A stretch of 19,413 nt of DNA from Alphaproteobacteria bacterium (GTDB lineage: Bacteria > Pseudomonadota > Alphaproteobacteria > Micavibrionales > Micavibrionaceae): the NCBI GenBank assembly GCA_002701555.1, contig NZVS01000037.1:1-19413 (forward strand), read 5' to 3'. Below the pieces are notes generated by a model, which saw only the letters and a list, made by a program, of their open reading frames with translations, had not been told where the DNA came from and did no database searches. Of this stretch, positions 1-5,538 are shown in pieces. The translations under genes and the position numbers were made by a program. Each line of letters begins with the position of its first letter. The first letter of the stretch is position 1.

Positions 1-72
1 GCGTAGCTCAGTTGGTAGAGCAACTGACTTTTAATCAGTAGGTCCAGGGTTCGAATCCCTGCGCGGTCACCA
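1..72 (+). tRNA. tRNA-Lys (TTT), 5' end cut by window edge
   Basis: The D-arm, the anticodon loop reading CTTTTAA (anticodon TTT), the T-arm with loop TTCGAAT and an encoded CCA end are all visible. The window begins at tRNA position 5, so the first four acceptor-stem bases are outside; the 3' strand CGCGGTC predicts that they are GACC. The gene is the attachment site of the island to its right: its last 19 bases are duplicated at 7275-7293. Integration left the gene intact on this side. Confidence 0.95.
54..72 (+). repeat. attL core: 19-bp direct repeat in tRNA 3' end
   Basis: The sequence AATCCCTGCGCGGTCACCA occurs here and again, exactly, at 7275-7293. The flanking bases differ on both sides (G/T before, C/T after), so the identity is exactly 19 bp. 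Tyrosine integrases commonly use the T-arm and acceptor end of tRNA genes in this way. Confidence 0.9.
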
Positions 73-125
73 CTTCTTTACTAATCAGACACTTAGCTAA
101 TTCTTAATCACTCATATGGCTCATT

Positions 126-146
126 TGGTACATAGGAGTGGTACAT
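126..146 (+). repeat. Paired TGGTACAT repeats over the integrase start
   Basis: Two direct copies of TGGTACAT lie at 126-133 and 139-146, 13 bp start to start. The second copy overlaps the ATG of the integrase (145-147), and the Shine-Dalgarno AGGAG (134-138) lies between and into the copies. The same pair with the same spacing occurs near the right end at 7184-7204. Likely roles are integrase arm-type binding sites or an autoregulatory operator; this is inferred from position only. Confidence 0.65.
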
Positions 147-1839
147 GTCTCGTTACCCTTATCTTCAAAACAGGAATGGTTATTATTACTTTAGAATAGC
201 TCTGCCTAAACATTTGGCTTCACTTTACGGAAGAAAAGAGTTAAAATACTCCCTTAGAACTCAAAAAAAAAGAAGAGCTGAGACGATGTCTTTTCTTCTT
301 TATCAAGCAACGCAATCGTTGCACCAGAGACTTTTTTCTAAAATGAACACCATAACGAGAGAGGAGATACAGTCCTATACGGCTGGCTATCTACAACAAT
401 TTATACAAAATTTACACAACTATCTAGATCAACAAGATGAAACTACGTTTTGCTATCATGGAGAAGCATTAGAGAACTATCAGAACTTCCAAGACAACGC
501 TCTTCTAAAAAGTCACCCACTAGAAGTTGAGGGCTTTAGTTCTGAAGAAAATCAGATAAAACTTATCTATGATTATTTTGTGCAGACATATCAACCTAAG
601 GATCTAACCTTTCAATCAAAACGCATTTTTCTAAATGCTATCAAGGAGCTTATAGACGAACTTGAAAACCTGTCTGGTCAGATGTTCTCGTTTAGTCCAG
701 AACTCAAGCCTAAGTATGAGAGGTTCAACAGTGTTGTAAGTGAGATCGGTGTCAGCGGAAACACAGTTAGCTTTAATACTGCTTACAACGAATTCTTGGA
801 TGAATGCTACGGTGAATCTGTAACAACAACAAATCAACGGATAGTGGCTAAAAAGCTTTGGCTAGAGTGCTTTGGCGATCATGTATCAATAACTTCTATC
901 AATGAGCGAAACGCAAGACGCTATAAACAAATCCTAAACTCTCTACCTAAGAATAGAGAAAAGAGTAAGAAATATAAGGAAGTGCCTTTAGACAGGCTAG
1001 AGTCTATGAACATTCCAGAACGTGATAGGTTGAAGGCTCCGACTAAGAACTCGTATCTTTCTCAGCTCTCTTCATTTGTTAAGTGGCTTAGAGACAATTA
1101 CAGTGAGTTTGATATTACTAATCCTTTTTTAAACATGAGGGTTAAGGATAAAGAAAAGAAAAAGGAAAAACGACATTCTTTTAGTTCTGACCAAATAAAA
1201 ACTCTGCTGAACTCTATGATCTATCGAGGGAGTAGAGGTTGTGCAGGACAAAGGCGTTATCAAGAAGGAGATAAGATTGTAAAAGATTCTATGTACTGGG
1301 TTCCTCTGATAGCCATCTTTACAGGTGCTAGGATGGAAGAGATTCTTCGCTTTAGGAAACAAGATATACTCGAAGAAGATGGTATTCACTACTTCTCTGT
1401 AAATGAAGATGATGGCGTAAGAAGAAAAACTACGAATGCCCTTAGAAGAATACCTATACACCAAAGTTTAATTGATTTAGGTATCTTAGATTTCATAGAA
1501 GAGCATAAGGGAAAGCGCCCTTTTTGTGATACACCCATTTCTAAACATGGTAAGTACTCTAAAGTATATTCACAAAAGTTTGGAAGGCTTCTTGATAGAC
1601 TCAACATTAAAACGGAAAAAACGTGCTTCCATAGTACAAGGCATAGCTTTATTGACCGTCTAAGGTTGGCTGGGGTGTCTGAAGACATAAGAACAGAGCT
1701 TGTAGGGCATGAGAGTTCTAACAAGACTCACAATGGCTATGGGGATCACGGAACGCCCTTAAGCATCCTTAAAGAGGCAGTTGATAAGATATGTTATGAT
1801 GGCGTGTCAGTAGAAGATGGGATGATAGTTGTTAGTTAG
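145..1839 (+). CDS. Site-specific tyrosine integrase (DUF6538-type N-terminus)
   Basis: This 564-aa phage-type tyrosine recombinase is predicted to integrate and excise the island at tRNA-Lys. The N-terminus (NGYYYFRIALPKHL) resembles the DUF6538 arm-binding domain of such integrases. A SAM-like core-binding region spans roughly residues 205-330 and the catalytic domain about 350-555. The catalytic set is complete: R396 (GARMEE), K428, H496 and R499 (HSTRH), H522 (VGHE) and nucleophile Y532 (NGYG). The ATG at 145 is supported by AGGAG six bases upstream. The gene reads into the island from the attL side, and its 3' end overlaps the convergent XRE gene by 8 bp. Nothing suggests inactivation. 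The start codon lies inside a TGGTACAT repeat, so integrase binding there could limit its own expression. Confidence 0.93.
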   Translation: MSRYPYLQNRNGYYYFRIALPKHLASLYGRKELKYSLRTQKKRRAETMSFLLYQATQSLHQRLFSKMNTITREEIQSYTAGYLQQFIQNLHNYLDQQDETTFCYHGEALENYQNFQDNALLKSHPLEVEGFSSEENQIKLIYDYFVQTYQPKDLTFQSKRIFLNAIKELIDELENLSGQMFSFSPELKPKYERFNSVVSEIGVSGNTVSFNTAYNEFLDECYGESVTTTNQRIVAKKLWLECFGDHVSITSINERNARRYKQILNSLPKNREKSKKYKEVPLDRLESMNIPERDRLKAPTKNSYLSQLSSFVKWLRDNYSEFDITNPFLNMRVKDKEKKKEKRHSFSSDQIKTLLNSMIYRGSRGCAGQRRYQEGDKIVKDSMYWVPLIAIFTGARMEEILRFRKQDILEEDGIHYFSVNEDDGVRRKTTNALRRIPIHQSLIDLGILDFIEEHKGKRPFCDTPISKHGKYSKVYSQKFGRLLDRLNIKTEKTCFHSTRHSFIDRLRLAGVSEDIRTELVGHESSNKTHNGYGDHGTPLSILKEAVDKICYDGVSVEDGMIVVS

Positions 1840-2068
1840 TAAACACACTATCTAAAATGTCTTTATAGTCTACATTGAGTGAATGACACATTTGAACATA
1901 CTCTATGACATCAAGTCGTCTTTCTTTGTTTTCGATTTTAGAGATGTAGGATTGTGGTTTGTCAAGTTTCTTAGCTAGCTCGGCTTGAGAGAGCCCAGAA
2001 GCTTTCCTTGAAGCTTGTAGAGCAGATATAAGGCTAACATATTCTGGTGAAAAGATGGTTTTCAACAA
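1832..2068 (-). CDS. XRE/Cro-type helix-turn-helix regulator
   Basis: This 78-aa protein is essentially a single HTH_3 domain. Residues 27-46 (SQAELAKKLDKPQSYISKIE) give the classic Cro/CI helix-turn-helix, followed by helices ending in DYKDILDSVF. It is a DNA-binding regulator, probably of island genes. The chosen start is TTG at 2066-2068, with the purine-rich GAGAGA just upstream; the nearby ATG is out of frame. It is divergent from the lipoprotein gene, with about 78 bp between them, and convergent with the integrase, overlapping it by 8 bp. The adjacent intergenic region contains small inverted repeats that could be its operator. No ligand-binding or protease domain is present. Confidence 0.85.
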   Translation of the reverse strand: MLKTIFSPEYVSLISALQASRKASGLSQAELAKKLDKPQSYISKIENKERRLDVIEYVQMCHSLNVDYKDILDSVFTN

Positions 2069-2076
2069 TGTCTCTC

Positions 2077-2121
2077 ATTTGTTTATTGATAACGAAAGAC
2101 AAATCTATTAAACCTGTTTCA
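2077..2121. promoter_or_regulatory. Putative operator between XRE gene and lipoprotein gene
   Basis: ATTTGT (2077-2082) and ACAAAT (2099-2104) form a 6-bp inverted repeat around 16 bases. Just downstream, TTAAAC-CT-GTTTCA (2108-2121) is a second imperfect dyad. TTGATA (2086-2091), 17 bp before TAAACC, is a weak promoter candidate for the lipoprotein gene. Location between a regulator and a divergent gene makes an operator plausible, but the motifs are short and the region is AT-rich. Confidence 0.3.
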
Positions 2122-2146
2122 GGATAAACCCAAAATAGGATATTTT

Positions 2147-2680
2147 ATGAAGCTTTTTCTTTTATCATTCATTTTTATGCTTGGTGGTTGCGCTGGGCAA
2201 ACAGCAGTCAATCAAACAAATGCTAAAGTTAATTCAGAGCTAGATAGCTGGAAGCGTGTACAATCTATAAGTAAAATAAGATGTGGCGACAGAGATGTTA
2301 TTAAACAAGGTGAAGCGGTAGAAGTACAGAGATGTCATAAGAAAGTGGCTGACGAGTATGTTTTGCCTACAGCCGTACATCCTGATGTGTATGTTTACTA
2401 TTCAGCTAAGGCTTTGGAGTTAGCGGACTCCTACGATAAAGGGCAAATAACTTCTGCACAGTACCAAGTTCAAAGAAGTAAAGATTGGATTGACTATTTA
2501 AATGCTTCTGATGCTAAGAGCCAAGCTTATGTGGGGAATGCAATGATGCAGGATCAACTCTACAGACAGAACATGCAAAATTATGCATTACAACAACAGC
2601 AGGTACAGGCACAGCAACAACAAATGCAGACTACAAACTGTCAAATGGTCGGGCATATGATGAACTGTCAAACTTTTTAA
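2147..2680 (+). CDS. Predicted lipoprotein with glutamine-rich C-terminus
   Basis: This 177-aa protein starts with a lipoprotein signal peptide: KLFLLSFIFM followed by lipobox LGGC, with C15 as the predicted lipidated cysteine. The mature part has a cysteine pair at C46 and C63. A mostly helical middle follows, then a glutamine-rich stretch at about residues 143-162 and a compact tail with C165 and C174. The cysteines suggest disulfides in the periplasm or at the cell surface. I recognise no named family. TAGGA at 2136-2140 is a suitable ribosome binding site, six bases before ATG. Its closest neighbour is the divergent XRE gene. A role in surface modification or phage exclusion would fit an island, but nothing in the sequence proves it. 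Confidence 0.75.
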   Translation: MKLFLLSFIFMLGGCAGQTAVNQTNAKVNSELDSWKRVQSISKIRCGDRDVIKQGEAVEVQRCHKKVADEYVLPTAVHPDVYVYYSAKALELADSYDKGQITSAQYQVQRSKDWIDYLNASDAKSQAYVGNAMMQDQLYRQNMQNYALQQQQVQAQQQQMQTTNCQMVGHMMNCQTF

Positions 2681-2688
2681 GTTTTTTT
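2670..2688 (+). terminator. Weak intrinsic terminator candidate at lipoprotein gene end
   Basis: AAACTT (2670-2675) and AAGTTT (2679-2684) form a 6-bp stem with a 3-nt loop, followed by further T residues to 2688. The stem has only one G-C pair and straddles the stop codon, so efficiency would be low. Confidence 0.25.
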
Positions 2689-2714
2689 AGTTCTGTGTCT
2701 ATGAGTATGTAACT

Positions 2715-2731
2715 GTTTAAATTAATTAAAC
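2715..2731. repeat. GTTTAA/TTAAAC inverted repeat before DUF2806-like gene
   Basis: GTTTAA (2715-2720) and TTAAAC (2726-2731) form a perfect 6-bp dyad around ATTAA, about 78 bp before the next gene. The half-site resembles those at 2108-2121 and 5413-5424. It may be a regulator site or simply AT-rich coincidence. Confidence 0.25.
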
Positions 2732-2808
2732 CTTTCTTTAAAAGTAAAAAATCTTTAATCTACCTTCTCCCTGTCACTACTTGTTTTTAATGTTTGTATG
2801 GAGAAACC

Positions 2809-3711
2809 ATGTCTAAAGATAATCCCCTTGTTAACATAGACCTTAAAGGCTTATCAAAGCCTCTGACAAAGCTTGTGGAAACTGTTGGGGCAGGTTGTGG
2901 AGTTCTGTATGAACCTACTCGTATAAAACGTAAGGCTAAAGCTGAAGCAGTGGCTACAGAAATAATGGCTGAGGCTGATGCTAAAAAACAAGAAATAGCT
3001 CAAAGAGCTGCTCATAGATTTCAGGATACAGAAATACGAAGACAAGAGAATGTAGAAGCTATTACGGCAAAAGCATATACACTTTTAGATGAAGATAAAA
3101 ATACAGTAGTTTCTGAGGAGCCAGTTAGTGAAGACTGGGTTCATAGATTTTATGATGAATGTAAAGATATTGGAGAAGAAGAGGCTCAGAAGCTATGGGG
3201 AAAAGTTTTAGCAGAGGAGGTTAAAAACCCTAATAGCTTTTCACCTAGAACACTCCATACTTTAAAAAACATGTCTAGAAAAGAGGCTGAAACTTTTACT
3301 TCTTTATGTAGTTTTGTATTTGAAATTCCTGCTTCTGGATCAAAAAATCACATTGTACCAATAGTTTTGGAGCCTAACGACTCTTTGCTAACCACACGTG
3401 GACTTAATTATATGATACTAAAGGATTTAGATGCCATCGGTTTGATAAATTTTGACAGTTTAGCGGGGACTAGCTTTAAAAAGGTAAATCAAATAATAAT
3501 CATGTACTTTGGTAAAAAGTTTTTCCTTCATGCTCCCCAGCCATCAGACTTGTCCGCCGGAAAGGTTTCTTTTACCCCTGTTGGTAGAGAACTCTATAAA
3601 TTGACTGAGCCCATCCCTGATGATGCAATACTAAAGAAAGTGTTGGATGACCTCGAAAAAGCTAACTGGAATATTCAGGATTTAAATACCACTCTCAGTA
3701 CGGATAAATAA
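2809..3711 (+). CDS. DUF2806-like protein with helical N-terminal region
   Basis: The predicted product has 300 aa when started at ATG 2809, which has GGAG (2800-2803) five bases upstream; an in-frame TTG at 2794 would add five residues and lacks such support. The N-terminal part (LSKPLTKLVETVGAG followed by an alanine- and charge-rich stretch to about residue 90) looks like a long amphipathic helix. Residues about 105-155 contain the block with DWVHRFYDECKDIG, LWGKVLAEEVKNP and FSPRTL that is characteristic of DUF2806-type proteins. A mixed C-terminal domain follows. No signal peptide or clear membrane segment is seen. The biochemical role of the family is not known to me; it is often accessory. 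It stands alone on the plus strand between two noncoding stretches. Confidence 0.75.
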   Translation: MSKDNPLVNIDLKGLSKPLTKLVETVGAGCGVLYEPTRIKRKAKAEAVATEIMAEADAKKQEIAQRAAHRFQDTEIRRQENVEAITAKAYTLLDEDKNTVVSEEPVSEDWVHRFYDECKDIGEEEAQKLWGKVLAEEVKNPNSFSPRTLHTLKNMSRKEAETFTSLCSFVFEIPASGSKNHIVPIVLEPNDSLLTTRGLNYMILKDLDAIGLINFDSLAGTSFKKVNQIIIMYFGKKFFLHAPQPSDLSAGKVSFTPVGRELYKLTEPIPDDAILKKVLDDLEKANWNIQDLNTTLSTDK

Positions 3712-3890
3712 TTAAAACTTAAGTATTAAGTCAAAATCGCGGGCTTCTCTTAAGTGATACTTACATGACCTCTACTCCCAAGAGACTACACTTAATTTAA
3801 CTCTCAAGAGAAAACATTGGGAAATGAGCTCATGTGAGGGATGTTTGGGTGTTAGTTTTTAAGGAGTTAGTAAGATTGTTTTTTTTAAGT
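3712..3890. other. Noncoding stretch with several short inverted repeats
   Basis: No credible gene is seen here. Directly after the DUF2806-like stop, ACTTAA-GTA-TTAAGT (3717-3731) forms a small perfect hairpin. TAAGTAT (3720-3726) also pairs with ATACTTA (3757-3763). CTCT-CA-AGAG lies further on. None is followed by a convincing T-run in the plus direction, so these are not confident terminators. If the minus-strand ORF ending at 3891 is not real, the gene-free stretch extends to 4204. Confidence 0.4.
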
Positions 3891-4094
3891 CTATGTTCTT
3901 ATCTCGTAGGAGAGTGTCTCATAGGTGTTAGGCTCCTTGGTGGGGGCTCTTGAGATGACACTTATGAGATGTACAAGGAGGGGGGCTCCTATGATCACGG
4001 CTCCTACAAGGGTGAGTGTTTTAGTTTTGTTTTTAAAGTAAGGAAGATGTGTTGTTTCTGCTTTAGAGAGTCCTTGACCGTTAAGGGAAAGCAT
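3891..4094 (-). CDS. Possible small membrane protein (67 aa)
   Basis: This ORF encodes a short protein with one strong hydrophobic segment, LTLVGAVIIGAPLLVHLISVI, preceded by a basic stretch (FKNKTKTL) and followed by a polar tail. That layout suits a single-pass inner-membrane protein. No good Shine-Dalgarno precedes the ATG at 4094, which weakens the call. An overlapping plus-strand frame has no protein-like features. It lies about 110 bp downstream of another minus-strand small ORF. No family is recognised. Confidence 0.35.
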   Translation of the reverse strand: MLSLNGQGLSKAETTHLPYFKNKTKTLTLVGAVIIGAPLLVHLISVISRAPTKEPNTYETLSYEIRT

Positions 4095-4204
4095 ATTTCA
4101 TCATTGGAGGTTTATAGGTTTAATCCCCCCTTGGGAGAAAATAAAAAAAAGATATAACTATAATCTCACCAAAGAGGATGTCCTACTTCACCAAAGTATG
4201 GCTA

Positions 4205-4417
4205 TTAGGAGTAAGTATTGTATCTCAAACGGCGGAGGGCGGGGCTCTTTTTCCCTGTCCATCGATACAGTATCGCTAGCCCGGTTATGCACTCAAAAAA
4301 AGTGCAAGCACATCTATCAGCCAGTATACCAACAAAATAGATGCTCAAGGTTTCTATGATTAGAATTGCCTTGATCCTTTTTTCCTGTGTTCTTGCTCTG
4401 GAGGCTTTGCGGTTCAT
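4205..4417 (-). CDS. Possible small membrane protein (70 aa)
   Basis: The predicted 70-aa protein has a basic N-terminus (NRKASRARTQEKRIK), a hydrophobic stretch from about residue 17 to 50 that could form one or two membrane segments and contains three cysteines, and a basic C-terminal tail. AAGAAGG, six bases upstream of the ATG at 4417, is a good ribosome binding site. A promoter-like pair TTGAGA/TATAGA with 17-bp spacing lies just upstream. This combination makes the gene more credible than its neighbour at 3891-4094. Function is unknown; small membrane proteins on islands include toxins and exclusion proteins, but nothing here distinguishes these. Confidence 0.45.
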   Translation of the reverse strand: MNRKASRARTQEKRIKAILIIETLSIYFVGILADRCACTFFECITGLAILYRWTGKKSPALRRLRYNTYS

Positions 4418-4420
4418 GAA

Positions 4421-4493
4421 TGCCTTCTTAGGGCTATCCTAATCCCGCTGTCTATATTTATACAGGCGACTTATCTCAATCAGGTGAGCTTAT
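4421..4493 (+). repeat. Island repeat copy A: two-hairpin leader-like element
   Basis: This 73-bp sequence is about 80% identical by eye to 5317-5394. Hairpin 1 is TTAGG-GCTAT-CCTAA (4428-4442). Hairpin 2 is CTGTCTA...TATACAG (4448-4465) with one internal mismatch. It ends in CAGGTGAGCTTAT, which supplies the Shine-Dalgarno (AGGTGAG) of the 35-codon ORF starting at 4492. It also covers the promoter region of the divergent minus-strand ORF 4205-4417. A structured 5' leader for the DUF4145-like gene is the preferred reading. Confidence 0.7.
4451..4479 (-). promoter_or_regulatory. Promoter candidate for minus-strand ORF 4205-4417
   Basis: On the minus strand, TTGAGA (4474-4479) and TATAGA (4451-4456) are separated by 17 bp. 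Transcription would start near 4444 and give a short leader containing the AAGAAGG ribosome binding site. Confidence 0.4.
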
Positions 4494-4599
4494 GTCTAAA
4501 TATAATACCAAATTCCAATTGTTAGAAACAAGAGCTAGAGTTTTAGAGGTAATGTTGATAGTGTTTGAGTATGACAATTTTAGTAACAGACTGTCCTAG
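4492..4599 (+). CDS. Possible 35-aa leader ORF overlapping DUF4145-like gene
   Basis: ATG at 4492 has a strong Shine-Dalgarno (AGGTGAG, 4482-4488) supplied by repeat copy A. The frame runs 35 codons (MSKYNTKFQLLETRARVLEV and onward) to TAG at 4597-4599, overlapping the DUF4145-like start at 4571 in another frame. That downstream gene has a poor ribosome binding site of its own, so translational coupling through this ORF is plausible. The peptide has no recognised family. It may be a regulatory leader peptide or a chance ORF. Confidence 0.35.
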   Translation: MSKYNTKFQLLETRARVLEVMLIVFEYDNFSNRLS

Positions 4600-5293
4600 A
4601 TGTGGGGCAACTAAAACGACTTTTGACATTTACACCTTCAATAACTTAGGTGGAAAGACTTACAATGGGAAACATGTTTTAGAGGCCTTCAGCGTATGTA
4701 GGCATTGCCAGCGTGGAACGATCTTCAATGCTGCTCAAAAAGATGGTGTAACTGATACCTACTTTAAGGATCCTAACAATGCGTTTGCTAGGCTAATGGG
4801 ATCCCTAAACGATGTCATAACTATTGTATCCCATGTGACAACCCAAAATATGTCAACGATTGCTCCCCCAAAATCGATACCAGAGAACGTTGAAAAGGTT
4901 TTTAAAGAGGGGGCTATTGCGCTTTCTGGCAATTGTCCTAACGCTGCTTGTGCTATGTTTAGAACATGTCTAGATCTGGCTTCAAAAGATATTATAAATC
5001 ACAAAAAGTTTGTTAAGGAGCCAACAAAAAAGCAGAAAGACTTTTTATCAGGCAGGTTAGAGTTCCTCTTTGAGAACGGAGCTTTAGCAGATAAGCTTAA
5101 GCTTTATATGGAATGTGTTAGAAAGGCAGGGAATATAGGAATACATGAAGGCGTCTTAGATATGGATGATGCTAATGACCTACTAGACTTTACTACTATC
5201 TTTTTAGAGGAAATGTATTCAGAGCCAGCCAAAATAGCGCAAGCTATTGAACGTACTAATGCTAGGCGAAAAAAGAAAACTTCAGAAGTATAG
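4571..5293 (+). CDS. Zinc-ribbon DUF4145-like protein
   Basis: The product has 240 aa from ATG 4571; an in-frame TTG lies two codons upstream at 4565. Two CxxC pairs, C8/C11 (CPRCG) and C43/C46 (CRHC), form a probable zinc ribbon at the N-terminus. The remainder, from about residue 105, is helical and matches the DUF4145 pattern: repeated small helices, CAMFRTCLDLASKDII, and the signature GNIGIHE (187-193). DUF4145 domains occur alone and fused to restriction enzyme subunits, so a part in nucleic-acid-related defence is possible but not shown. The start has no clear Shine-Dalgarno and lies within the 35-codon ORF. Copies of a structured repeat lie upstream (4421-4493) and 23 bp downstream (5317-5394). 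Confidence 0.8.
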   Translation: MTILVTDCPRCGATKTTFDIYTFNNLGGKTYNGKHVLEAFSVCRHCQRGTIFNAAQKDGVTDTYFKDPNNAFARLMGSLNDVITIVSHVTTQNMSTIAPPKSIPENVEKVFKEGAIALSGNCPNAACAMFRTCLDLASKDIINHKKFVKEPTKKQKDFLSGRLEFLFENGALADKLKLYMECVRKAGNIGIHEGVLDMDDANDLLDFTTIFLEEMYSEPAKIAQAIERTNARRKKKTSEV

Positions 5294-5316
5294 AAAAGTT
5301 AAAGAGTGTTATCATC

Positions 5317-5394
5317 TGCTTTCTTAGGGCTATCCTGATCCTGTTGTCTAGGCCTTTATAGGCAACCCGACTTAACTCAGTCATGTGAGCTTAT
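5317..5394 (+). repeat. Island repeat copy B: two-hairpin leader-like element
   Basis: This second copy of the element at 4421-4493 is 78 bp long. Hairpin 1 is TTAGG-GCTAT-CCTGA (5324-5338). Hairpin 2 is GTTGTCTA (5343-5350) with TAGGCAAC (5359-5366), closing an 8-nt loop. The outermost shared pair of hairpin 2 differs as T-A here versus C-G in copy A, a compensatory change. The G-U pairs in both hairpins form only in plus-strand RNA. The conserved GTGAGCTTAT end is not followed by an ATG here. It lies about 145 bp before the nuclease-like gene. Confidence 0.7.
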
Positions 5395-5412
5395 ATACCC
5401 TGAAAGTGATAG

Positions 5413-5424
5413 TTAAACGTTTAA
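5413..5424. repeat. 12-bp perfect palindrome TTAAACGTTTAA
   Basis: The palindrome lies in the 245-bp gap before the nuclease-like gene, 18 bp after repeat copy B. Its TTAAAC/GTTTAA half-sites resemble dyads at 2108-2121 and 2715-2731. It could be a binding site for the island's XRE regulator; AT-rich chance occurrence is the alternative. Confidence 0.3.
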
Positions 5425-5538
5425 GTCTTGCTCTCTTATAAGATTTACTTACGCTATGGCTGTAAAAGTATTTATTTATTAAGTATATGAAATTAATTTA
5501 AGATGTTAAAAAACACTAAGTAAAATAAGGGTTTAAAA

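Noticed and set aside
3969..4157. Plus-strand 62-codon ORF
   Set aside because: It has no ribosome binding site and no protein-like pattern, and it mostly overlaps a more convincing hydrophobic minus-strand frame.
4198..4359. Plus-strand ORF of about 53 codons antisense to 4205-4417
   Set aside because: There is no Shine-Dalgarno and the composition looks random; the opposite strand has a promoter-like pair and a good ribosome binding site.
4421..5394. Integron attC sites or gene-cassette array
   Set aside because: The repeats are paired around one gene and form small hairpins, but they lack the paired RYYYAAC/GTTRRRY core sites and no integron integrase is present.
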